A stretch of DNA of 48,856 bases from Bacteroidales bacterium (GTDB taxonomy: Bacteria; Bacteroidota; Bacteroidia; Bacteroidales; F082): NCBI GenBank assembly GCA_028277395.1, contig JANQGJ010000051.1, forward strand, positions 1 through 48,856. The letters are read 5' to 3'. Positions 8,336 through 17,707 of the stretch are shown one piece after another (positions within the stretch are counted from its first letter, which is position 1; each line of letters opens with the position of its first letter). A program made the position numbers and the translations under genes. The notes beneath the pieces were generated by a model. That model was not told the origin of the DNA. It worked only from the letters and a program-made list of their open reading frames with translations, and did no database searches.

Positions 8336-10702
8336 ATGGATAATAATGAAGAGTTTATAAAGCGAATTCAAGCTACATTCAGGGTTGAGGCTGAGGAGAA
8401 TATCCGCAATATGACTTCAAATTTACTGGATTTGGAGAAGAAAATAAGCGATAGCCGCAGAATGGACTTAATTGAAAAAACATTCAGAGAGGTGCATAGC
8501 CTGAAAGGATCATCCAGGGCTGTTGATATGAAATCAATTGAGTCAGTTTGTCAGCCACTTGAGAGTGTTTTTGCTGTGTTAAAATCTCAAAATATTAACT
8601 TAAATATTTCAGTGCTGAATGTACTGCATCGATCAGTTGACCTCTTAAGGGACTTACTTCATGCACAGAGTGAAGATGAAATAAAGGAACACAAAAACTC
8701 CATTGTTTTAATAAAAAAATGGCTACGTAAAACTGAAGCCGGTGAAAATGTTGAAACAGAAATAGAAAAAAGTAATGGAATTGAAAGCAAACATGAAGAG
8801 TCCGTTAAGGTGGAAGAAACAAATACTGAGTCGAAAGAAGGTGTCGAAAAAGTTCGAAAAACGGTGACAATGCCGGAAATGCAATTTATGTCAGGAGCAG
8901 AAACTGAAAAACGACACAATATCATTTCCGATAACATCAGAGTATCCACTGCAAAACTGGACGAACTTTTATTCCAGGCTGAAGAAATGCTGTCGCTCAA
9001 ACTTTCTTCACAACAGAGAATGAATGATATTGATGTAATTTCTGATAAGATCAGAATATGGGAAAAAGAGATTAATATAGTTTATCCGGTAATAAGAAAA
9101 TTGAAAGCGAACTTTGAGATTAATGACGCGGACCATGAGTTAACCATAAATGAAAAACGTATAAGAAGAGTAACAGGGTTTCTTGAATGGGCTGAATCAC
9201 ATATTAAAACTATAGAAGGAGATGTGCTTAATCACAGGAAAAATTTATTAAAAAATTCTTTTTCTACGGGCGCCAAGATTGATACTCTTCTGGAGGATAT
9301 AAAAAAAATACTTGCCGTACCATTTTCTGTTTTGCTCGACAGCTTCCCCAAGGTTGTTAGAGACCTGTCACAAGATTTTGGTAAGGAAATAAATCTGAAA
9401 ATAGCAGGTGATGATATGCTTATTGACAGAAGGATACTTGAAGAGATGAAACAACCTCTGCACCATATCCTTCGCAATTGTATTGATTATGGTATTGAAA
9501 AACCTAAGCTAAGACTTACAAGGAATAAGGAACTGGCAGGAAATATTACGATAAATATCGATCGGCAGGATAATAATATGGTTGAAATTATTATTGCTGA
9601 TGATGGTAATGGAATTGACCTGGAAAAGCTGAGAGAAATCTACATTGAGAACGAATCACTAACAAAAGATGAAATAAAGAATATTGATAAAAAAGAACTA
9701 ACAAATTATATTTTTAAATCCGGTGTATCCACCAATGAGTTTGTAACTGACATTTCAGGAAGAGGTTTGGGGCTTGCCATTGTTCGTGAAAAAATTGAAC
9801 AGCTTGGAGGGTATATTACAGTTGAAACCACGAAATCAATAGGTACAAGTTTTAAAATAGTTCTTCCTTTATCAATGATTTCATTCAGAGGTGTATTAAT
9901 ACGGTTGGGGAATGAAAAATACATAGTTCCTACCAATAAAATCGAACGGATAATTCGCTTTCCAGTTTCCGATATTGAAGCTGTTGAAAACAGAGAAACC
10001 ATCAAAATAAATAAACTTGTAATACCACTTGTAAATCTTGCAGGTATATTGGGTGTCAGTTCATCAGGTGTTAATTCCGAATTTGTTACAACTTTGGTGC
10101 TGGGATCGGATGATAAACAGGTGGGCTTTGCCATTGATGATGTAATTGAAGAGCAGGAATTTCTTTTTAAAAAATTCAATAAACATTTGGAAAGGGTAAG
10201 AAACATAAGTGGTGCTACAATTTTAGGCTGTGGAACCGTAGTGCCAATTTTAAATGCTTCGGATTTGCTGAAGTCAGCAGCAAAAGACAACCGTTCTTCA
10301 CCAAAAATAATAGAAACGGGAAATGTGGAAGAAAAAGAAAACAACAGGGTATTAGTTGTCGAAGATTCAATAACATCAAGAATGTTGCTGAAAAATATCC
10401 TTGAAACTGCCGGCTACAGTGTGTCTACAGCAATTGATGGAGTTGATGGTTATACGAAACTTAAGGAAGGCGATTTTAATGCCCTTGTGAGTGATGTTGA
10501 TATGCCACGTATGAATGGTTTTAATTTAACAGAAAAAGTCAGGGCAGATAAAGACTTAAATGAATTACCGGTGGTTCTGGTTACATCACTTTCAAAACGG
10601 GAAGACAGGGAGAGGGGAATTGAAGTAGGAGCGAACGCATATTTAATTAAAAGTAAGTTTGAGCAAAACAACTTACTTGATGTATTAACAAAATTGATTT
10701 GA
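8336..10702 (+). CDS. cheA: CheA histidine kinase fused to a C-terminal receiver (FrzE-like)
   Basis: About 788 residues. The P1/Hpt domain holds the phospho-His in REVHSLKGSSRAV (residue 54). It is followed by an acidic linker (about 120-180) and a dimerisation helix region. The HATPase domain has HHILRNCIDYGIE, ADDGNGID and GRGLGLAIV. A CheW-like P5 domain (about 510-650) and a receiver with phospho-Asp720 (SDVDMPRMNG) complete it. The N-box motif reads IDYGIE where most CheA proteins have IDHGIE. No obvious P2 domain is visible. A GTG at 8333 precedes the ATG at 8336, and the ATG is preferred. It is the kinase of the array and can phosphorylate its own receiver, CheB, and possibly the neighbouring hybrid kinases. 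No stand-alone CheY is encoded here. CheB follows after 6 bp. Confidence 0.92.
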   Translation: MDNNEEFIKRIQATFRVEAEENIRNMTSNLLDLEKKISDSRRMDLIEKTFREVHSLKGSSRAVDMKSIESVCQPLESVFAVLKSQNINLNISVLNVLHRSVDLLRDLLHAQSEDEIKEHKNSIVLIKKWLRKTEAGENVETEIEKSNGIESKHEESVKVEETNTESKEGVEKVRKTVTMPEMQFMSGAETEKRHNIISDNIRVSTAKLDELLFQAEEMLSLKLSSQQRMNDIDVISDKIRIWEKEINIVYPVIRKLKANFEINDADHELTINEKRIRRVTGFLEWAESHIKTIEGDVLNHRKNLLKNSFSTGAKIDTLLEDIKKILAVPFSVLLDSFPKVVRDLSQDFGKEINLKIAGDDMLIDRRILEEMKQPLHHILRNCIDYGIEKPKLRLTRNKELAGNITINIDRQDNNMVEIIIADDGNGIDLEKLREIYIENESLTKDEIKNIDKKELTNYIFKSGVSTNEFVTDISGRGLGLAIVREKIEQLGGYITVETTKSIGTSFKIVLPLSMISFRGVLIRLGNEKYIVPTNKIERIIRFPVSDIEAVENRETIKINKLVIPLVNLAGILGVSSSGVNSEFVTTLVLGSDDKQVGFAIDDVIEEQEFLFKKFNKHLERVRNISGATILGCGTVVPILNASDLLKSAAKDNRSSPKIIETGNVEEKENNRVLVVEDSITSRMLLKNILETAGYSVSTAIDGVDGYTKLKEGDFNALVSDVDMPRMNGFNLTEKVRADKDLNELPVVLVTSLSKREDRERGIEVGANAYLIKSKFEQNNLLDVLTKLI

Positions 10703-10708
10703 TTCTTT

Positions 10709-11785
10709 ATGATAAAAGTATTGATAGTAGAAGATTCTGTGGTTGTTAGAGACTTCCTTGTACATATTCTTGGTTCTGATCCGGAAATACATGTTGTGGG
10801 AACAGCAAGGGATGGACTGGAAGCCATTGAAATGGTAAAAAAGAAAAAGCCGGATGTTATAACAATGGATATTGATATGCCAAGGATGAACGGTTTAGAG
10901 GCAACCCGTGAGATCATGTATTCAAACCCAACACCGATCGTTATTGTTACAGCAAGCTTTGAAAAAAAAGATGTTGATAAATCATTTGTTGCAATTGATG
11001 CCGGTGCGCTGTCAATATTGAACAAACCTACCGGGTTTTTTCATGAGAATCATACTCATGATAAAGAGGAGCTTATCAAGACAGTTAAGTTAATGTCGGA
11101 AGTAAAGGTTGTTACCCGCAGGTTGAAAAAACAACCAAAAGTAAAACCGATATCCAGGCCACCTGTTCCTAATGGTTTGGGAAAAAACAGGAAAATAGTA
11201 GCAATTGGGGTTTCAACGGGTGGGCCGCAAGTATTAAATACTATCCTGTCAGGGATCAGTAAAGACTTTAATTTACCCATACTTGTGGTTCAGCATATCC
11301 CGCCCGGATTTCTTGAAGGGATGGTATCATGGCTTAATAAGTCATCAGATCTTACAGTACAGATAGCACAAAATGACAAAACTGTTTTGCCCGGCAATGT
11401 ATATTTTGCCCCGGATAGTATGCACATGGGTGTTTACAGAAATGGAAAGATATTCTTATCAAGAGACAAAACGAATTCAGGTCTTGTGCCTTCAGTTTCT
11501 TTTTTATTCAAGTCAATTGCCAGGGAATATGGTGAAAAAGCAATAGGAATATTGTTATCGGGAATGGGAAAAGATGGTTCGGAAGAATTGAACAGGATGC
11601 ATGGAAGAGGAGCTTTGACAATTGTTCAGGATAAAAACAGCTCTGTGGTATATGGTATGCCCGGAGAGGCTTTAAAACTTGGTGCAGCCGATCTGGTACT
11701 AACGCCAGATCAGATAATAAGAAAACTTAATGAGGTTGTAAAAGATAAATATGTAACCGATGAACAGGTTTCAAACAGATATTAA
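10709..11785 (+). CDS. cheB: CheB methylesterase/response regulator
   Basis: A 358-residue protein of standard CheB layout. The receiver (1-125) has Asp54 in TMDIDMPRMNG. A proline/lysine-rich linker (about 135-158) leads to the methylesterase domain, whose catalytic triad is recognisable as Ser169 (IGVSTGGPQ), His196 (VVQHIPPGF) and Asp289 (SGMGKDG). It removes methyl groups from, or deamidates, the chemoreceptor when phosphorylated by CheA, opposing CheR. The start codon is 6 bp after the cheA stop, so the two are probably translationally coupled. All key residues are present. Confidence 0.95.
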   Translation: MIKVLIVEDSVVVRDFLVHILGSDPEIHVVGTARDGLEAIEMVKKKKPDVITMDIDMPRMNGLEATREIMYSNPTPIVIVTASFEKKDVDKSFVAIDAGALSILNKPTGFFHENHTHDKEELIKTVKLMSEVKVVTRRLKKQPKVKPISRPPVPNGLGKNRKIVAIGVSTGGPQVLNTILSGISKDFNLPILVVQHIPPGFLEGMVSWLNKSSDLTVQIAQNDKTVLPGNVYFAPDSMHMGVYRNGKIFLSRDKTNSGLVPSVSFLFKSIAREYGEKAIGILLSGMGKDGSEELNRMHGRGALTIVQDKNSSVVYGMPGEALKLGAADLVLTPDQIIRKLNEVVKDKYVTDEQVSNRY

Positions 11786-11819
11786 AGGTTTTTTTCAGAT
11801 GTAAATAATTTTTAAAATT

Positions 11820-13976
11820 ATGGAAATGAATACGAAACATACAATACTTGTTGTTGAAGACAGTTTAACGCAAGCCGAAAGAATAAAGTATCTTCTCGAA
11901 AAAAACAATTATAATGTTATTGTTGCCAATAATGGTAACGAAGCAGTTAAAGAACTGGAGTCTTCAACTCCTGACCTGATAATCAGTGATATCATTATGC
12001 CTTATATGGATGGTTTTGAGTTATGCAGATATCTTAAATCGGATGGTAAACCTGCAGGCAACATCCCGTTTATACTTCTTACTTCTCAAACAAATATTAA
12101 AGATGTAATACACGGGCTTGAGGCAGGAGCTGATAATTATCTGTGCAAACCTTATTCTGAAGAACAGCTTGTAAAAAGAGTAAGCACCATTCTTGATTCA
12201 GTTGACCAGATACAGAATTCTGTTTCTGAAGAGATATCGTTTGATTTATCGCTAATCGGTGAGGAGCGTATCATCCAGGTACGACCAATGAGGTTTTTTA
12301 GTTTTCTGGCATCAACCTACGAAACTGTTATAGAAACAAATGAAGAACTTGAAAAGATCAGGGTAGAACTTCAAAATATAAACGAAAACCTTGAAGAAGA
12401 GGTAGAAAAGCGAACAAAAAAAATGTTGCTGGAAGCTACTATGCGGAAGCAGTACCAGGATGCATTGATAGAATCGGAAAGAAGTTACCGGAACATTGTA
12501 AATAATGCCTTGATTGGTGTTATGGTTTCTAATTTCAGAGGCGAAATACTACTCGCCAACGAAGCTCTGGCAGGATTGCTTGGATATGATTCGGTTGAAC
12601 AACTCATGAAAATTAATACGGCAGTACTGTGTGCTGATAAAACCAAAAGGATAAAATTATTACGTCAGTTACAACAACTGGGCAAGGTGGTTAATCTGGA
12701 GTATGATTTTACAACCAAAACAGGAGATACAATAACAACCCTGATTAATGGTACTGTTGATGGAGAAACATTGTCGCTACTTATACTTGATATAACAGAG
12801 CGCAAAAAGCTGGAGCAAAGCCTTGTTGACGCCAAAGCACAGGCTGAAGAATCCGACAATCTAAAATCAGCTTTTCTGGCTAATCTTTCACATGAAATAA
12901 GAACACCGATGAATGCCATTATTGGTTTTTCAAGTTTTTTAATGGAACAGGGTATTGATGACACTGAACGACAGGAATACATAAAGTATATTCACAATTC
13001 ATGTGAAAATCTGATTGAAATTGTTACTGATATAGTTGATATATCGGTTCTTGAAACTGAACAGATCTTCAGTGAATATATGGAGTGTAATCTTAACGAA
13101 GAGATGAATATCCTGTGTGACCACCTGCGAAAAAAGTACAACGAATCTTTGAAAACAATAGAATTAAAATTTGTTCCGCCAGTTATCAATTCTGCAGATA
13201 TACTATTAATCGATAAAACCAATCTTATAAAAGTATTGCTCAATCTGCTTAAAAATGCCATTAAGTTTACAGAACATGGATCCATAGAGTTTGGATATAG
13301 TTTCACGGGCGGAGGTAGTTTTGTTGAGTTTTACGTAAAAGATACAGGTATTGGTATTCCTGAGAATTCGAAAGAAGAAGTATTCAAGAAATTCAGGCAA
13401 CTTGAAGAAGCTCATACCAAAAAATATATGGGAACAGGTATCGGATTAAGTATTGCAAGGAAGCTTGTTGAACATCTTGGTGGTGAAATATGGTTTGATT
13501 CCGAGATAAATGTTGGAACAACATTCTATTTTACTTCTCCTGTAAAGAAATCGGGGAAGATTTATGGATCCGGATTAAAAATATCTGACCGGTTTTCCAG
13601 ATCACACGACTGGAGTAATAAGAATATACTTATTGCCGAAGATCATGATTCCAATTATTTCCTGTTGAAAAAGATGCTGAGCAATACCAAAGCAAACCTT
13701 TTATGGGCACGAAATGGTAAGGAAGCTGTTGACCTGGTGCAGAATAATTCGGATTTACATATAATATTACTTGATATTCAGATGCCTGTAATGGATGGAA
13801 TTACTGCAATTAAGGAAATCAGGCAAATAACTGAAAATGTACCTGTAATTGCCCAAACTGCTTATGCCTTAAACTTTGAAAAATCAGAAATCATTGAAGT
13901 AGGGTTCGACGATCTCATTACAAAGCCCATTAATTCGGATGATCTTTTGGAGTTGGTTGGAAAATTTATAAACTAG
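11820..13976 (+). CDS. hybrid kinase REC-PAS-HisKA-HATPase-REC (first paralog)
   Basis: A 718-residue soluble hybrid kinase. The N-terminal receiver (1-130) has Asp57. A linker (about 135-185) carries FFSFLASTYETVIETNEEL, then a coiled coil (about 175-215), a PAS domain (about 218-325), HisKA with His358 in LSHEIRTPMNA, HATPase_c (LLKNAIKFTEHG; DTGIGIPEN; GTGIGLSIAR) and a C-terminal receiver with Asp652 (LLDIQMPVMDG). A receiver at the N-terminus means the kinase can be driven by phosphorylation, plausibly by the CheA encoded two genes upstream; this is inference. It lacks membrane segments. Its stop is 5 bp before the next, similarly built kinase, which shares the linker motif, so the two look like tandem paralogs. 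Confidence 0.92.
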   Translation: MEMNTKHTILVVEDSLTQAERIKYLLEKNNYNVIVANNGNEAVKELESSTPDLIISDIIMPYMDGFELCRYLKSDGKPAGNIPFILLTSQTNIKDVIHGLEAGADNYLCKPYSEEQLVKRVSTILDSVDQIQNSVSEEISFDLSLIGEERIIQVRPMRFFSFLASTYETVIETNEELEKIRVELQNINENLEEEVEKRTKKMLLEATMRKQYQDALIESERSYRNIVNNALIGVMVSNFRGEILLANEALAGLLGYDSVEQLMKINTAVLCADKTKRIKLLRQLQQLGKVVNLEYDFTTKTGDTITTLINGTVDGETLSLLILDITERKKLEQSLVDAKAQAEESDNLKSAFLANLSHEIRTPMNAIIGFSSFLMEQGIDDTERQEYIKYIHNSCENLIEIVTDIVDISVLETEQIFSEYMECNLNEEMNILCDHLRKKYNESLKTIELKFVPPVINSADILLIDKTNLIKVLLNLLKNAIKFTEHGSIEFGYSFTGGGSFVEFYVKDTGIGIPENSKEEVFKKFRQLEEAHTKKYMGTGIGLSIARKLVEHLGGEIWFDSEINVGTTFYFTSPVKKSGKIYGSGLKISDRFSRSHDWSNKNILIAEDHDSNYFLLKKMLSNTKANLLWARNGKEAVDLVQNNSDLHIILLDIQMPVMDGITAIKEIRQITENVPVIAQTAYALNFEKSEIIEVGFDDLITKPINSDDLLELVGKFIN

Positions 13977-13981
13977 AAACT

Positions 13982-16135
13982 ATGTCTGATAAAGATAAAC
14001 TGCTAATAATTGCTGAGGATAGTGCTGCACAGGCACTGCAACTAAAACATTCTCTGGAGAATTTTAGTTTTAGAGTAAAAGTTGCTAAAAACGGGGAAGA
14101 GGTTCTTAAACTGATAGGAGAGGAAACTCCTGATATGATCATCTCCGATGTTATTATGCCGAAATTAAACGGGTTTGAGTTGTGTGTGAAATTAAAAGCC
14201 AATACAGCTACAAGGGATATTCCCATTATTCTACTTACATCACTTGTACATCCACTTGATGTTATAAGAGGATTAGCAGTTGGTGCCGATAATTATGTTC
14301 CCAAGCCTTACAATACTGAAAGACTCAGGGCAATAATTCACAAAACTCTGTACAAACATGAACTTCAGGTTCCACAATCACAGGAACTTGCAATCGATAT
14401 AGATTACGAGGGGAACAAATTTAAATTTGAAACAAGTAGTGAACGTCTGATCAATTTTTTTATAACAACTTACGAAACTTCTCAGCAAAACTACAGCACA
14501 TTATCTGATACCCGTAATGAACTTCTCGAAGTTAACAGAACTCTTGAACAACTGGTAACTTCCAGTACTGTAAAGCTAATAGCTGAAATCAAGGAAAAGG
14601 AAAAGAATGAGAAAATTCTGAGTGAGATAACGGATAATATGCTTGATATGGTGTTTAAAACTGATAGCAACGGCATTGTTTTATGGGCCAGTCCTTCTCA
14701 TGAAAAAAATATTGGGTATTTACCTCATGAACTTGTAAACAGGTCTATGTTCGATCTTATACACCCACTAGATCGTGAAACTGTAATTGAAAAACACAAC
14801 AAAGGAATTGCAGATAAAGCAGATGTACATTTTAAATACAGATATAAGCATGCAAAAGGGTATTACATATGGTTATCGGCGAAGGGCAATCCAATAATTG
14901 ATGAAAAAGAAAATGTGACAGGTTATGTGTATGGCTCGCAGGATATTACAAAGCAGATGCATTTCGAAAAAGAGCTAAGAAAAGGAAAAGAGAAGGCAGA
15001 AAAAGAAACTAAACTGAAGTCAACATTTTTATCGGAGATGTCGCATGAAATAAGAACCCCGATGAACTCTATCATCGGGTTTGCTGAATTGTTAAAGGAC
15101 AGTGGGTTTAATAAAGATGAGAAAATTGAATTTATTAACAACATAACTCAGAATGGTGAGAACCTGTTGAATCTTATAAATGATATAATTGACATATCGC
15201 GTGTTGAATCCGGGCAACTAAAAATCAATCAAACTGAATGCTGTTTGTCAGAAGTTCTGGAAAACATGTATTCGGTTCATAATAAGGAAATTGAATTTAA
15301 AAGAAAGCCAATAAAGCTCATAAATACCAACAAATCGAAAGATGGACATTTGGTATTAACTGACGCTACACGATTGAAGCAGGTGCTGCACAACCTTATC
15401 GGCAATGCGGTAAAATTCACCAGGAAGGGTGAAATCAAGTTTGGCTATACAATTGATGATGAAATAGTAAAGTTTTTCGTTCGTGACACCGGAATCGGTA
15501 TATCTGCTGAAGACCAGGAAAGCATATTTCAGCCTTACGGACAGGTGAAAGAAGCTTTGGCTATAAACCGTACAGGTAAAGGACTGGGCCTGGCCATATC
15601 AAAAAAGCTTGTGGAGTTACTGGGAGGAAGAATATGGGTTGACTCAAAACAGGGTGTCGGTAGCAGTTTTTATTTTACAATTCCTTATGAAAAATCGAAA
15701 ACAAGCGAAAAATGCTATGAAAAATCTGGTAAGGCGAAAAAGAAAGAGAGAAGCGAAAGCAATATGGTGATGTTAATAGTTGAGGATAATATCCCAAATT
15801 TCAACTATCTGAAGACCATATTCAAACGTTCACCAATGACTATAATCTGGGCAAAGGATGGTGAGGAGGCAGTTGAGTTGTGCCAGAAAAACGCCGATAT
15901 CAATATGGTACTGATGGATATAAACCTTCCTAAACTAAACGGTCTGGAGGCAACAAAGCAGATAAAAAAGATCAGAAAGAAATTACCTGTGATTGCCCTA
16001 ACCGCCTATGCGCTGATGGCAGAAAAACAGCATTGCCTGGATGCAGGTTGTGATGATTATTTAACAAAGCCAATAAAACCTGATGTGCTGTTGTCGTTTG
16101 TAGATAATTTTCAGAAGAAGTATATGAAGAATTAA
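13982..16135 (+). CDS. hybrid kinase REC-PAS-HisKA-HATPase-REC (second paralog)
   Basis: A 717-residue hybrid kinase with the same order as its upstream neighbour. The N-terminal receiver has Asp56 (ISDVIMPKLNG). The linker carries LINFFITTYETSQQNY, followed by a coiled coil and a PAS domain of the PAS_3 type (about 220-330, with DIT at its end). HisKA has His355 in MSHEIRTPMNS, then HATPase_c (LIGNAVKFTRKG; DTGIGISAE; GKGLGLAISK) and a C-terminal receiver with Asp646 (LMDINLPKLNG). The C-terminal receiver is less like those of the other two hybrids, suggesting a different target. It is the last gene of the operon. A convergent acetyltransferase gene ends 14 bp beyond, and I see no clear terminator hairpin between them. 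Confidence 0.92.
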   Translation: MSDKDKLLIIAEDSAAQALQLKHSLENFSFRVKVAKNGEEVLKLIGEETPDMIISDVIMPKLNGFELCVKLKANTATRDIPIILLTSLVHPLDVIRGLAVGADNYVPKPYNTERLRAIIHKTLYKHELQVPQSQELAIDIDYEGNKFKFETSSERLINFFITTYETSQQNYSTLSDTRNELLEVNRTLEQLVTSSTVKLIAEIKEKEKNEKILSEITDNMLDMVFKTDSNGIVLWASPSHEKNIGYLPHELVNRSMFDLIHPLDRETVIEKHNKGIADKADVHFKYRYKHAKGYYIWLSAKGNPIIDEKENVTGYVYGSQDITKQMHFEKELRKGKEKAEKETKLKSTFLSEMSHEIRTPMNSIIGFAELLKDSGFNKDEKIEFINNITQNGENLLNLINDIIDISRVESGQLKINQTECCLSEVLENMYSVHNKEIEFKRKPIKLINTNKSKDGHLVLTDATRLKQVLHNLIGNAVKFTRKGEIKFGYTIDDEIVKFFVRDTGIGISAEDQESIFQPYGQVKEALAINRTGKGLGLAISKKLVELLGGRIWVDSKQGVGSSFYFTIPYEKSKTSEKCYEKSGKAKKKERSESNMVMLIVEDNIPNFNYLKTIFKRSPMTIIWAKDGEEAVELCQKNADINMVLMDINLPKLNGLEATKQIKKIRKKLPVIALTAYALMAEKQHCLDAGCDDYLTKPIKPDVLLSFVDNFQKKYMKN

Positions 16136-16149
16136 GTTGCTTCTGTTTG

Positions 16150-16692
16150 TTAATTTGTTGACTCATTGATTATTGCATAAATATCAAGGCTTATAAACTT
16201 TCCATCTTTAAATTCGCAATCTTTCATAGTACCTTCGTATTTAAAATCGAGCTTTGCCAATCCGTATTTACAATTTTTGTTTTCTGAATCTACAAAACCT
16301 TCGATTCTGTGAAGTCCTGATTTTTCGAATCCGTATTTGCAGATTTGTGGCATTATTTCCTTCATAATTCCCTTTCCCCAATATTCGGGCAGAAGCCAGA
16401 AACCGATCTCAGCTTTTTTGTTTGCTTTGTCAATATCATTTATACCTCCCGCACCGCAAAATTCATTTGTGTCTTTGGAGCAAACAGCCCACCAAATTCC
16501 AGTTTCGTTTTTTTCGAGATCATTAAACCATGTGATCTGTGTTTTGGCAGCTTCCAGATTATCGAAGCTAATTCCATAGTATCTTATAACATCAGGATGA
16601 GATAGCCCCTTATACACATTTTCCAGATCATTATCCGTAAATTGCCTTAGTATAAATCGTTCTGTTTCAAGTGTGGGGAATTTATTGTTCAT
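16150..16692 (-). CDS. GNAT N-acetyltransferase, RimJ/RimL type
   Basis: About 180 residues from ATG 16692. The opening LETERFILRQFTDNDLENVY and the acetyl-CoA binding region FWLLPEYWGKGIMKEIMP (the R/Q-x-x-G-x-G/A loop is represented by YWGKG) with a following SENKNCKYGLAKLDFKYEG block mark the ribosomal-protein/antibiotic N-acetyltransferase branch (Acetyltransf_3). The target could be a protein N-terminus or a small amine; the sequence does not say. A further in-frame ATG nine codons upstream exists (16719), but the family's conserved N-terminus begins at the chosen start. The gene is convergent with the chemosensory operon. Confidence 0.85.
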   Translation of the reverse strand: MNNKFPTLETERFILRQFTDNDLENVYKGLSHPDVIRYYGISFDNLEAAKTQITWFNDLEKNETGIWWAVCSKDTNEFCGAGGINDIDKANKKAEIGFWLLPEYWGKGIMKEIMPQICKYGFEKSGLHRIEGFVDSENKNCKYGLAKLDFKYEGTMKDCEFKDGKFISLDIYAIINESTN

Positions 16693-16738
16693 TTTTTTCG
16701 TCTTTACTGTGATTATCATGATTGGAAGATTTCCATGA

Positions 16739-17134
16739 TCAACGTAATTTTTTTGATTTTTGTTTTTGGTTATTGCTGTGTACTCTTTTGAAATGTAGAC
16801 TTTTTGATCCGAAATTGATCAGTAATCCAATATCGAGTTTGTAAGTTTCAACATAGTTCATTGCCTTGGCCAGGTGGACATCTTCCAGGTTGTTTACTGC
16901 TTTTATTTTTATCATTATGCAATCTTAAACAAAAAAATCAACTCTGCGGGTTCCTATGTCATGTCCTTTGTATTCCAGGCTCATTGCAAATTCACGTTTA
17001 AACGATATACCCTGTAGTTCCATCTCAATGGCAAACGCCCTTTGATATATCACTTCCTGAAATCCATTGCCCAAATATTTGTGTACTTCCATAGCACGGC
17101 CGATTATAGTATGTGTGAACTCCTGGTATTTCAT
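16739..17134 (-). pseudogene. GxxExxY-family gene interrupted by an in-frame stop
   Basis: The first 69 codons encode the N-terminal half of a GxxExxY protein: the name-giving GFQEVIY, then EYKGHDIGTRRVDFFV. A TAA at 16925-16927 ends it. The same frame then continues without shift through IKAVNNLEDVHLAKAMNYV and IGLLINFGSKSLHFKRV to a TGA at 16739. The full span is 131 codons, the usual family length. The stop falls where relatives usually carry Glu after DFFV, so a single G-to-T change would explain it. Family function is unknown, although these proteins resemble small nuclease-like folds. Either a recent nonsense mutation or a sequencing error is possible. The ATG at 16915 could start the C-terminal fragment. 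Confidence 0.85.
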
Positions 17135-17295
17135 TATTTTTTGATGTATTTATCCGTTGCTGTCTGCGTTTCTACCCGGGGATAATTTGTCCCTATGTAG
17201 TTTTTTAGTTCTAAGTTTTAGTTAATACTATACGATATCTAAGAGTAAAACCTGCTCAATTACGAATTCAACAACTGTGTATTAATACTGTCTGG

Positions 17296-17345
17296 TAAAG
17301 AAACCCGCAATATAGGCTTACAAATTGATACCTGGCATTGCGGGT
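17296..17345 (-). terminator. intrinsic terminator after the 112-aa gene
   Basis: Inverted repeat ACCCGCAAT (17303-17311) and ATTGCGGGT (17337-17345). Read on the minus strand it is followed by TTTCTTT. It lies 24 bp past the stop of the minus-strand gene ending at 17369. Confidence 0.55.
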
Positions 17346-17368
17346 ATAAGAATAACTAACTTAACGAT

Positions 17369-17707
17369 TTAAACAGGATCATTTTTAGTTTTAACTTCAG
17401 TTTTAACTTCTTCTTCAACTTTAGTTTCAACATTATCCAGCATCTCGTATAGTTGTGAGATAACATGCAAACCGGCGCCTAGACTTTCACTGATGTAGGC
17501 TTCGTTGCCGGTGGTTTCTTTAAATGCTAACCTGTTTAGGGCTATGTTAACTTCTGCAATGCCATAAACAAGCCTGAACAGTACCAATTTGGTATCATTG
17601 ATATCATCCGGTCCCAGTAGTTGCCCGAATATTTGCGAAGCGGTTTCATTCAGGTGGATTGTGCAGGGTTTATTTCCCTGGCTTTCATCCATTTTAATTT
17701 TAATCAT
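17369..17707 (-). CDS. hypothetical protein (112 aa)
   Basis: I do not recognise this family. From ATG 17707 it begins MIKIKMDESQGNKP, contains a predicted helical middle (VLFRLVYGIAEVNIALNRLAF and following) and ends in an acidic/lysine tail of KVEEEVKTEVKTK type. No signal peptide or membrane segment is seen. The frame is open back to a TTG at 17821, but the ATG at 17707 has a near-perfect Shine-Dalgarno (AAAGGAGG at 17713-17720, 5 nt spacing). That is unusual for Bacteroidota and decides the start. The start overlaps the stop of a 35-codon ORF, implying coupled translation. It is followed by a likely terminator at 17296-17345. Confidence 0.6.
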   Translation of the reverse strand: MIKIKMDESQGNKPCTIHLNETASQIFGQLLGPDDINDTKLVLFRLVYGIAEVNIALNRLAFKETTGNEAYISESLGAGLHVISQLYEMLDNVETKVEEEVKTEVKTKNDPV

